A DNA stretch of 64,000 nt, from assembly GCF_001514535.1 (NCBI RefSeq), contig NZ_BCNO01000001.1, positions 634,776-698,775 of the forward strand. The letters are read 5' to 3'. The notes below the pieces were generated by a model that worked only from the letters and a program-made list of their open reading frames with translations, searched no databases and was not told the DNA's origin. Source of the DNA: Thermodesulfovibrio aggregans (GTDB lineage: Bacteria > Nitrospirota > Thermodesulfovibrionia > Thermodesulfovibrionales > Thermodesulfovibrionaceae). Positions within the stretch are counted from its first letter, which is position 1; each line of letters starts with the position of its first letter. This document shows positions 55,098 through 62,297 of the stretch, one piece after another. The position numbers and the translations under genes are program-made.

Positions 55098-55366
55098 GCC
55101 CTTTTCTTTTCTGTCACAGAGTTGAAAAATTCATCAAGACTCAATCTATCCCAGAGTTTCTTTATAAGACAATGTCCATAGTTGAGTATTCTTCCCTCTG
55201 AGATGTTTCTAAGTTCTAGCTTTTGTTCTTTCTGCCCCAATGCTCTCTTTGCAAGTTTTTTAAATGACTCTGTGTTCAGGAAATCATCAAGCCTGCCAAG
55301 ACTGAACAGATACCTGTGCCTTGTTTTTCCAGTTTCATCTCTGTTCGTGAAAGCAGGTAAATTAAG
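55098..55366 (-). pseudogene. IS1634/IS4-type transposase N-terminal fragment
   Basis: Minus-strand frame of about 90 codons: GKTRHRYLFSLGRLDDFLN, LGQKEQKLELRNISEGRIL and KKLWDRLSLDEFFNSVTEKK. This matches the N-terminal part of IS1634-like transposases, which repeat a 'vkSLGklDel' and 'lwerLgl' pattern. It ends where the IS21-like terminus starts, so one IS has probably cut another. Confidence 0.55.
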
Positions 55367-55386
55367 AATTTATTTTTTAAAGGATT

Positions 55387-56004
55387 TTAATTTTTCTTTT
55401 TTGACATGTAGCAATAAACCATAAAAGCGTTATGTGAGATATTTCTTCTGATAGGTTTTACATAAAAATACAAAACAGGAAACATAAAACTAACTAAAGT
55501 TACAACATGTAAAAGCAGAGAATACCAGTTGGATATGTAGCCTGTTTTCATATCTGTATATATGTCCCATAATAATTTAGCTTTTTTATCGTCTAAAAAA
55601 TTTTTGTAAGTTAATCCAAAATTATCAAAAAAAGCATTAAATGTCCTATCTATCCATTCTGGCATTTTTAAGAAAATGTATAAAAATCTTTTTGGTGAAA
55701 AAGTGCTTTCAGTTATTTTGCAAAAGACTTTTTCAAGAATAAAACCAAATATTACTCCAAAAATAAACAGTACTCCTAAGTTAATCGCTATCCAGAAACC
55801 TACAATGTGAGCAATGGTATTAATATCGAGATTTAAAAGATGTGTCCCTAATTCAGGAAAAAATTTTTTGACTGAATCCCAAAAATATATTATTCCAGTA
55901 ATAAACAAAGCAATTACTAAGAAAAAGGCAAATGACACATCTTCTGATTTGGTTTGAATATCTTTATAAGTTAAATTAACCTTGTTTTCATTTTTTTGGT
56001 TCAT
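55387..56004 (-). CDS. Membrane protein of unknown function
   Basis: 205 aa with about four hydrophobic segments (VSFAFFLVIALFITGIIYFW; IAHIVGFWIAINLGVLFIFG; LLLHVVTLVSFMFPVLYFYV and a weaker one). No family recognised. It follows the ParR-ParM fusion gene on the same strand, about 150 bases downstream, and may belong to the same plasmid-type operon. Confidence 0.6.
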   Translation of the reverse strand: MNQKNENKVNLTYKDIQTKSEDVSFAFFLVIALFITGIIYFWDSVKKFFPELGTHLLNLDINTIAHIVGFWIAINLGVLFIFGVIFGFILEKVFCKITESTFSPKRFLYIFLKMPEWIDRTFNAFFDNFGLTYKNFLDDKKAKLLWDIYTDMKTGYISNWYSLLLHVVTLVSFMFPVLYFYVKPIRRNISHNAFMVYCYMSKKKN

Positions 56005-56154
56005 AATTAACCTTTATTCTTTATATGTAATTATATAAAAAAGCCAAAAGAAATTTTTTTAAATTGAGAAAACATAGACAAACAAGAAAGAAAAGGAATT
56101 CTAATGAAAACTTTCCAACATTCTTTTGTAAACTCTGAATATATCCAAGGTTTT

Positions 56155-57396
56155 TTATTTTCGTTCAACATATTCAACATATATTTTATATCCTCTTGCA
56201 TTTGCAAATTGAGGATTATCTGATATATATACTCCATCAACTTTATCATTCAAATAAACTGCACCACCACCAGTTAAAAGTACTTGATCAATTTTATATC
56301 CATTGTTTTTTAGTTCTATCACATAATCTTTAAGTCTGCTCTCTATTTCTGGTAAATAAAATCTACTAATATATTCTTGAACATCAAACTTATATTCTTT
56401 TCCAAAATATGTAAATTTACCATCTTTTAAAAGCAAATCTACATAAACATCATTAATAAAATCGCTATATTTAACTGTGAACTCATCAATTATTTTGTTA
56501 TATAAAATTTCCATTCCTGCTGGATAACTTCTAGACATTTTAGAAATATATACACCATCTTTAATGTAAACCATATCAAGAGTATAGTAGCCAATATCAA
56601 TAACAATTGTATCTTTTCTGGCTATATCACTGTATTTCCATGCAAAATCAATATATGCTCCTAATCCTTGAGGCAAAAATTCAATTTTTTCAGGGATTTC
56701 AATTTTATTTCCATTTGTTTTTATTTCCAATGTCTTCAACTGATACTTTAAAAGAGATATTTTTTTAGAATCATACACAGAAGGTGGTAACCCTAATCCT
56801 ATTCCTTTTATTGCTATCCCTTGTTTGACTAACTTATTGATACAATATCCTATAATTGCGAAGTAAGGTTCTGTCCCTACAAAATCTTCAGTCAATTTTC
56901 TTCTCGGTGAAGCATCAGGACCTACTAAATAATTATTGCCATTAACACTAATAACAGAAAAACGATCATTAAAGACTTTTTCAGTATGAATATAAGGCTC
57001 AACCAAAGTCTTAAAACAAAAATCCTTATCATTTAGAGAAATTTTGGTATAAAGAGAACCTATGTCAATACCCACATATTCTCCCTCTTTATCGTTAAGA
57101 TTATCTTGTTTTTCTTCTTTGATTTCTAAAGCTTCTGAAGTATTAAGAAACCTTTTATCATTGAGATTTAAATTTTTTTCTGGTGAACTTTGACTATTTA
57201 TTAGCTCTGTTGAGATTCGACTTTTTATTGTCTTTCTTAAGTTTTCATCTTTACTTATAATTTCTTCATAAGCATAATGACTTCTTATAACATCTACTAT
57301 AAATTTACCTCGCAATGTTTGGGGAATTAAATCTAAAATTTCAATTACATCGTTGTGCATTTCTGAATTCAGAATAAAAAAATATAATTTTCTCAT
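56155..57396 (-). CDS. Actin-like plasmid segregation ATPase with fused N-terminal ribbon-helix-helix (ParR-ParM fusion)
   Basis: 413 aa, about 100 more than ParM-type actins. Residues 1-45 read RKLYFFILNSEMHNDVIEIL then DLIPQTLRGKFIVDVIRSHY, the strand-helix-helix pattern of ParR/StbB centromere-binding proteins. A charged linker (about 46-105) follows, then the actin fold: phosphate-1 YVGIDIGSLYTKISL (about 107-121), phosphate-2 IVIDIGYYTLDMVYI (about 262-276) and adenosine motif VLLTGGGAVYL (about 373-383). No separate parR gene is next to it. ParM filaments push plasmid copies apart while ParR links them to the centromere; here both functions would be in one chain. ATG behind AGGAGG. Confidence 0.75.
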   Translation of the reverse strand: MRKLYFFILNSEMHNDVIEILDLIPQTLRGKFIVDVIRSHYAYEEIISKDENLRKTIKSRISTELINSQSSPEKNLNLNDKRFLNTSEALEIKEEKQDNLNDKEGEYVGIDIGSLYTKISLNDKDFCFKTLVEPYIHTEKVFNDRFSVISVNGNNYLVGPDASPRRKLTEDFVGTEPYFAIIGYCINKLVKQGIAIKGIGLGLPPSVYDSKKISLLKYQLKTLEIKTNGNKIEIPEKIEFLPQGLGAYIDFAWKYSDIARKDTIVIDIGYYTLDMVYIKDGVYISKMSRSYPAGMEILYNKIIDEFTVKYSDFINDVYVDLLLKDGKFTYFGKEYKFDVQEYISRFYLPEIESRLKDYVIELKNNGYKIDQVLLTGGGAVYLNDKVDGVYISDNPQFANARGYKIYVEYVERK

Positions 57397-57668
57397 GTTA
57401 ATTCCTCCTTTATGTCTTTATAATAAATATTAAAATTAAACCTTGGTAATTTATCGTCAAGTGCTAAAATTTGCGCTCATAATGTTTGTAATATTTAAAT
57501 TAATTTTCTACTACAAAGTAGGCTAGGAAATGAAAAATCTTAATCAAAGTTTTTTCATATCCCTAAATGAGGTTTTAAGACATTTATAGGCTCTGTAAAC
57601 TTTACAAAAAGGCAGTTGATTAAAAAAAATAAGAGATTTAGTTTTTGACTCAACAACTTAACTATGTC
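57397..57668. other. Upstream region of the fusion gene
   Basis: A type II partition centromere would be expected here, but I see no clear tandem repeats. A CTAC/GTAG inverted repeat (57519-57532) and several AT-rich stretches are the only structure. Confidence 0.4.
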
Positions 57669-57669
57669 T

Positions 57670-57707
57670 AAAAAGAGAAAGGGAGAAAATCTCCCTTTCT
57701 CTTTTTT
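57670..57707. terminator. Strong bidirectional terminator
   Basis: AAAAGAGAAAGGGAGA and TCTCCCTTTCTCTTTT arms around AAA, with A and T tracts on both sides. It isolates the fusion gene from the small-protein gene to the right. Confidence 0.9.
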
Positions 57708-57878
57708 AATTTATTATTTCATTGTTTTCTTAACATCCTAAATCATTATTAAAGTTTCTTTAGCCTTTTTTAAGCTTCCTCTAATGCTTTTTTCATGAAA
57801 TATTCGCCAGTCTCTCTCATCTGCTGGATTAAAATTTCCGTTATTTTCTTTATAATTTCTTCAATCTATCTTTTCCTA

Positions 57879-58127
57879 TCATTGTTCATAAGTCCTCTCT
57901 TTCTTTATTTTTCTATATCTTTCTATATCTATTATGCTACATGTATAGTTAATTGGAGATGTTAAAATCATCTTTCTTACTATGCTCATTATTTCTTTTT
58001 TCTCATCACCCTCTATTTTTCTGCCATCTCCTGCATATAGCTCAGATTCATCGGTATCAGACCATATATTCAAAAGTTCTGCAAGGTCATGTCCCTGTAA
58101 ATTATTTTTATTAGTTTTTGCCCTCAT
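57879..58127 (-). CDS. Small acidic protein, paralogue 1
   Basis: 82 aa, ATG behind AAGGAGG. The central LAELLNIWSDTDESELYAGD, then GRKIEGDEKKEIMSIVRKMIL aligns with the protein at 58370-58558 (LADFLLAW..., ...GERRKKIMEFIKDQVL). The family is unknown to me. The acidic, helical character and tight own regulation suggest a regulator, antitoxin or anti-host-factor protein. Confidence 0.65.
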   Translation of the reverse strand: MRAKTNKNNLQGHDLAELLNIWSDTDESELYAGDGRKIEGDEKKEIMSIVRKMILTSPINYTCSIIDIERYRKIKKERTYEQ

Positions 58128-58307
58128 TGCAACCTCCTTCTTTTGTATTGTTTATTTTATTGCCTTTTTTCTTCTTGTCAAAGATCAAATATATTAGTTT
58201 TAGTATAAAAAATAGGTTTTTAATTTTTTTCTCAATTAAAATTAACCTTTTTTACGAAACTTCAAAAACCCTTTAAAAAAGTGATTAAATTAGTATTTAA
58301 TACCAAC

Positions 58308-58357
58308 AAACCTTCTAACAAAGGATTCCCTGTTTAGAGTTTCCCTTGTTAGAAGGT
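58308..58357. terminator. Long hairpin between the two small paralogues
   Basis: AACCTTCTAACAA and TTGTTAGAAGGTT arms with 24 bases between them, followed by T8 on the plus strand. It lies just past the stop of paralogue 2 (minus strand). Its T tract suits plus-strand termination, but the stem could act on both. Confidence 0.7.
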
Positions 58358-58369
58358 TTTTTTTATCTT

Positions 58370-58558
58370 CTACGCATCATATCTTAATCTGCTATTCAAC
58401 ACTTGGTCTTTTATGAATTCCATTATCTTTTTTCTTCTTTCTCCTGTAATTAATTCTCCATTCTCATCTACAATCTCTATATCAGGATTATCAGGGTCCC
58501 AAGCTAACAGGAAATCGGCTAACTCATCATCAATATTCCCCATGTTGTTTTTACTCAT
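58370..58558 (-). CDS. Small acidic protein, paralogue 2
   Basis: 62 aa, pI clearly acidic (DPDNPDIEIVDENGELITG). Shares the pattern LAxxLxxW, acidic run, GxxIxGxxxKxIM with paralogue 1. Start behind GGAGG. A perfect palindrome lies in the leader, so the gene is probably repressed by a DNA-binding protein of the element. Confidence 0.65.
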   Translation of the reverse strand: MSKNNMGNIDDELADFLLAWDPDNPDIEIVDENGELITGERRKKIMEFIKDQVLNSRLRYDA

Positions 58559-58581
58559 CCATTCCTCCTTTTTTGTTGATT

Positions 58582-58600
58582 AATTTGCCTAAGGCAAATT
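58582..58600. promoter_or_regulatory. Operator-like palindrome upstream of paralogue 2
   Basis: AATTTGCCT and AGGCAAATT arms around a single A, between a minus-strand TATACT -10 candidate and the ribosome binding site. Confidence 0.55.
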
Positions 58601-58774
58601 CCTATAAATTAGTATAACCTCATTGTCTTTTATTTTTTTCCCGATTAACTGTATCCTGATATGCCGGATAAGGAATATTTTTTTATCATTTTTTGTTAAA
58701 AGGGTAAATATAAATATTATTTTTCTGAAAAGTATTTTTTGGCACTTTTTTGCAAAAAAATTTTTTATTCGCAG

Positions 58775-58893
58775 TATGCAAAATGAAATTGTCATTTTAC
58801 ATATAGTATTGCAAAATGAAATTCAACATTTCGTATTTTCAAAGGTTTGTATAATATTTTTTATATGCAAAATGAGCATATTCATTTTGCATA
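58775..58893. promoter_or_regulatory. Three tandem operator-like palindromes
   Basis: Boxes at 58775-58803, 58807-58836 and 58862-58893 share GCAAAATGA plus its inverse. The third is the most perfect (ATGCAAAATGA and TCATTTTGCAT around GCATAT). The start codon of the next gene is about 40 bases after the last box. Stepwise palindromes like these are typical of phage or plasmid repressor-controlled promoters. Confidence 0.65.
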
Positions 58894-58929
58894 TAGTAGA
58901 TAATAAAATGAAATGGAGGATGAAAAAAA

Positions 58930-59301
58930 ATGAAAAATTTTAGAATTCTTACTACTGAACTTGAGGCTATTAAGCATCAGATGGAACAACTCTGTAACTT
59001 GTTTAGAGCTGAATTTGGAGGTGATGGATTAAAGAATAACAAGTTAGTGCTTAAACTTGCTAATTGTGCAAATAAGAAATGTCCTTATTGTCCTCATGGT
59101 CCTTATTGGTATAGAGCATTCTTTAATACTCGTACACGCAAGTTTATGTTTAAATACATTGGTTCATCATTAAAGAAGAGCATGTTAAAAGGGAATGAAA
59201 TGCAACATTGGGATAGGCTTAAGTTTTATGATAATGAGATAAAAAGGCTGAAAAAGGAAAAGCAACTTATTATAAAAGAACTCAAGAAGTTAGAAAAGTG
59301 A
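58930..59301 (+). CDS. DUF6788-like small Cys-containing protein
   Basis: 123 aa. The central CANKKCPYCPHGPYWYRAFFN, then KYIGSSLKK and a basic coiled C-terminus fit a small family I recall as DUF6788, with a CxxxxCxxCxxGPYxY zinc-like motif, common near mobile or CRISPR-poor archaeal and bacterial loci. Function unknown. It is controlled by three palindromes. TGGAGGA precedes the ATG. Confidence 0.6.
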   Translation: MKNFRILTTELEAIKHQMEQLCNLFRAEFGGDGLKNNKLVLKLANCANKKCPYCPHGPYWYRAFFNTRTRKFMFKYIGSSLKKSMLKGNEMQHWDRLKFYDNEIKRLKKEKQLIIKELKKLEK

Positions 59302-59302
59302 A

Positions 59303-59541
59303 AATTCTCACTGAAAATTGACCCACTTTTACAAATTAAAGGGGTAAGAATTTTTCTCAAAATTGGGGTGCAGTACAGGTGTCGAATGAACTTAAGAAGA
59401 AGGAGATATTTATTTCCTTTTGTAAATTTCTTGTGGACAATACTTTACTCTATCAGTAAAGAAAAATCAACGGGTTGTAGCCACACCACATAATCAAAGA
59501 ATGCTTGACAATCAATTATTTCTAATGTTATTGTTTTAAAT
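59303..59541. mobile_element. Junction of two IS remnants
   Basis: AAAATTCTCACTGAAAATTG followed by ACCCAC (IS21-like end) is followed at 59355 by TTCTCAAAATTGGGGTGCAG (the string also found at 34985). No transposase genes. This marks the right limit of the accessory block. Confidence 0.55.
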
Positions 59542-60123
59542 ATGAACAAAATAGATTTTTCAGATGAAATATCAATGCGTATTCTTGAACATATTCATGA
59601 AAACCCAACAATTACTCAAAGAGACCTTGCATCAAAGCTTGGCATAGCTCTTGGACTTACAAACTCATACATAAAACGACTTTACAAAAAAGGCTGTATA
59701 AAGATTAAGAATCTCGATGGGAAAAGATTAAAATATATCCTCACACCAAAGGGATTTGTTGAAAAGGCACGTCTTACCTGTAATTACATGGCAAGGTCAT
59801 TTAACTATTTCAGAGAAATTAAACAAAAAATAGACCAGACATACAACGCTATGATTGAATCAGGAATAAACAAAATCGTTCTATGGGGTGATGGAGAGCT
59901 TGCCGAAGTCTGCATAGTTTCATTAAAGGGACTTCCTATCACCATTTCTGGAATAGTCGGATTTAACGAAGACAGGAAAAAGATTTTCAACTACACAGTC
60001 TATACAAAGGATGAAATAAAAAACATAGAATTTGATGCAGTTCTTGTAGCAACCTTTGATGAACGCGAGATTGCTCAATTAAAAGACATCGATAAAAAGG
60101 TTTACTATCTATGGCAGAGCTGA
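59542..60123 (+). CDS. Winged-helix regulator of a polysaccharide locus
   Basis: 193 aa. The N-terminal 75 residues form a MarR/HTH_24-type winged helix (ILEHIHENPTITQRDLASKL followed by GIALGLTNSYIKRLYKKGCI). The C-terminal part (VLWGDGELAEVCIVSLKGLP) resembles a nucleotide-sugar or oligomerisation module that accompanies EPS-associated regulators. It overlaps the NusG-like gene by 13 bases. It probably controls the downstream sugar genes. Confidence 0.8.
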   Translation: MNKIDFSDEISMRILEHIHENPTITQRDLASKLGIALGLTNSYIKRLYKKGCIKIKNLDGKRLKYILTPKGFVEKARLTCNYMARSFNYFREIKQKIDQTYNAMIESGINKIVLWGDGELAEVCIVSLKGLPITISGIVGFNEDRKKIFNYTVYTKDEIKNIEFDAVLVATFDEREIAQLKDIDKKVYYLWQS

Positions 60124-60620
60124 CATTAAGCTGGTACTGTATATATGTAAAGTCAAGGCATGAGTTTAAGGTATCTGAGAGGCTTTCAAAATTGGGGATA
60201 GAGGTCTTTTTACCTGCTGTTGAAAAGCTTAGAAAATGGAAGGACAGAAAAAAGCTTGTCAAATTCCCGCTTTTTCCTGGATATCTCTTTGTTAACATTG
60301 AAAAAAGCTATGAATTAATACTCAGGGTGTTAAAGACACCAGGGGTTGTATGTTTCATAAAGAATGCCCTTGGAGAGCCTGAACCTGTTCCTGAGGAGCA
60401 GATAATACCGTTGAAAAAAGCAATAGAAAACAAAGTGGAAATAGACCCATATCCATACTTAAAGGAAGGGCAGAAAGTAAGAATAAAGAGTGGAGCTCTA
60501 CAGGGAGTAACAGGGATACTCAAGAGCAAAGAGAAAAAGCATTATCTTATTTTAGCGATAGATATACTTCAGAGGTCAGTAAGTGTTAGAATAGATGCCT
60601 CTGAAGTAGAACTGGTTTAA
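60111..60620 (+). CDS. NusG/RfaH-like antiterminator (UpxY type)
   Basis: 169 aa with the NGN domain (SWYCIYVKSRHEFKVSERLS, FLPAVEKLRKW, LFPGYLFVNI) and a C-terminal KOW domain (EGQKVRIKSGALQGVTGIL). It is a specialised NusG paralogue placed first in a polysaccharide operon, where such proteins let RNA polymerase read through the long leader and operon. Confidence 0.88.
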   Translation: MAELTLSWYCIYVKSRHEFKVSERLSKLGIEVFLPAVEKLRKWKDRKKLVKFPLFPGYLFVNIEKSYELILRVLKTPGVVCFIKNALGEPEPVPEEQIIPLKKAIENKVEIDPYPYLKEGQKVRIKSGALQGVTGILKSKEKKHYLILAIDILQRSVSVRIDASEVELV

Positions 60621-60984
60621 TTTTTTGCCCTGCTCGGTTACATTTGCATTTTTGCCAATGTAACTGAGGAGGCGGAGCATTGAAAAAAGCCTGAAAATTA
60701 TTGATAATATCTGCAAAAACTCTTTTATAAGAAGCATATCTTTTGAAATAAATTGATAAGCGGAGTTGAAAGAAAAGACTAAGAGGAAACAAAGCGAGAA
60801 TAAAATAAGACAATTTATTGTGCCTTTACGGTTAAAGTTTCCAAACTATATTAATGTTTTATGAAATTCTTCCACAATAAAACACTTGAAATAAAAACAG
60901 AGCACAATATGAAAAAATCACTAATAACAGGCATTGCAGGACATGATGGTCTATATCATATCTCAGGAAAGGAGAAGAATCCTT
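60621..60984 (+). promoter_or_regulatory. Operon leader with hairpin and ops-like sequence
   Basis: At 60632-60684 CTCGGTTACATT pairs with AATGTAACTGAG, and GAGGCGGAGCAT follows, similar to the ops element GGCGGTAG recognised by RfaH. The remaining leader has no gene; an in-frame extension from ATG 60934 of the next gene lacks a ribosome binding site. Function as a recruitment site is inference. Confidence 0.5.
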
Positions 60985-62283
60985 ATGAAGCTTATCAATA
61001 AAATTAAAACAAAACAGGCAAAAATCGGCATAATTGGTCTTGGATATGTGGGTTTACCTCTTGTAATAGAGTTCTGCAAGGCAGGTTTTCAAGTTTATGG
61101 GTTTGATATAGACGAGAGAAAAATAAATCTTCTTTTAGAGGGTAAAAGCTACATTAAGCATATTAATAATTCATCAATTTCTGAAATACTTCCTAATTTT
61201 ACTCCTACTACTGATTTTTCAAGAATTTCTGAGGTGGATTGTGTGATAATATGTGTTCCTACTCCGTTAAATAAATATAGAGAACCTGATTTAAGCTATG
61301 TCTTCAACACAGGTGAAGTCATCGCAAAATATATGAAGAAAGGACAACTCATTGTGCTTGAGTCCACCACATATCCAGGAACAACAGATGAAGACCTTAG
61401 AAAAATTCTTGAAAAATCAGGACTGAAAGCAGGAGTAGATTTTTATCTTGCCTATTCACCAGAAAGAGAAGACCCCGGGAACAAAGAGTTCAGCACATCA
61501 AAAATACCAAAGGTTGTAGGTGGATTTAGTTCTTCATGTCTTGAAGTAGCAAAAGCTCTCTATGATCAGATAGTTGTCAGAACAGTTCCAGTATCAAGTA
61601 CAAAGGTTGCTGAATCAGTTAAACTTCTTGAAAATATATATCGGGCTGTGAATATAGCTCTTGTAAATGAATTAAAAATACTCTTTGACCGTATGGGAAT
61701 AGATGTCTGGGAAGTCATAGAAGCAGCTAAAACAAAACCTTTTGGATTTCAGGCATTTTATCCGGGCCCTGGACTTGGTGGCCATTGTATTCCTATAGAC
61801 CCATTTTACCTAACATGGAAAGCCCGTGAGTATGACTTTCATACACGATTTATAGAGCTTGCTGGCGAAATAAATACCCAAGTAACGTATTATGTCTTAG
61901 AGAAAATAATTCAAGCTTTAAATGAGAATAAAACATCCATAAAAGGAGCAAGAATCCTAATATTAGGAGTTGCTTATAAAAAAGATGTAGATGATATGAG
62001 AGAATCCCCTGCTCTTAAGCTTATGGATCTTCTTGAAAAGAGAGGTGCTCTGGTGGATTACAATGACCCTTACATACCTGAACTTCCTGAAACAAGGAAG
62101 TATAAGAAAAAAAAGAAATCAGTGGAACTTACGCCAGATAATTTATCATTATATGATTGCGTTGTGATAACTACTGATCACAGTCTGTACGACCCTGATT
62201 TCATTGCTAAAAATTCAAAGCTAATAATAGATACTCGTAATCTTATAAAATCAAAAACCTATCAAAATGTTTTAAAGGCATAG
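60985..62283 (+). CDS. wbpA: UDP-N-acetylglucosamine 6-dehydrogenase (WbpA/UDP-sugar dehydrogenase family)
   Basis: 432 aa from ATG 60985 behind AGGAGAAG. Oxidises UDP-GlcNAc (or a similar UDP-hexose) at C6 in two NAD-dependent steps. The Rossmann motif GIIGLGYVGLPLV is at about residues 14-26, catalytic Cys in GLGGHCIPIDPFYL at about 269, and the C-terminal UDP-binding domain starts near KGARILILGVAYK. The next gene combines the two following steps, which supports the UDP-GlcNAc pathway. Confidence 0.88.
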   Translation: MKLINKIKTKQAKIGIIGLGYVGLPLVIEFCKAGFQVYGFDIDERKINLLLEGKSYIKHINNSSISEILPNFTPTTDFSRISEVDCVIICVPTPLNKYREPDLSYVFNTGEVIAKYMKKGQLIVLESTTYPGTTDEDLRKILEKSGLKAGVDFYLAYSPEREDPGNKEFSTSKIPKVVGGFSSSCLEVAKALYDQIVVRTVPVSSTKVAESVKLLENIYRAVNIALVNELKILFDRMGIDVWEVIEAAKTKPFGFQAFYPGPGLGGHCIPIDPFYLTWKAREYDFHTRFIELAGEINTQVTYYVLEKIIQALNENKTSIKGARILILGVAYKKDVDDMRESPALKLMDLLEKRGALVDYNDPYIPELPETRKYKKKKKSVELTPDNLSLYDCVVITTDHSLYDPDFIAKNSKLIIDTRNLIKSKTYQNVLKA

Positions 62284-62297
62284 AATAAGGAGAAAAC

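Noticed and set aside
58589-58943. Two overlapping ORFs (one per strand) over the operator region
   Set aside because: They cover the palindromes and promoter of the gene at 58930 and have low-complexity Ile/Phe/Lys sequence.
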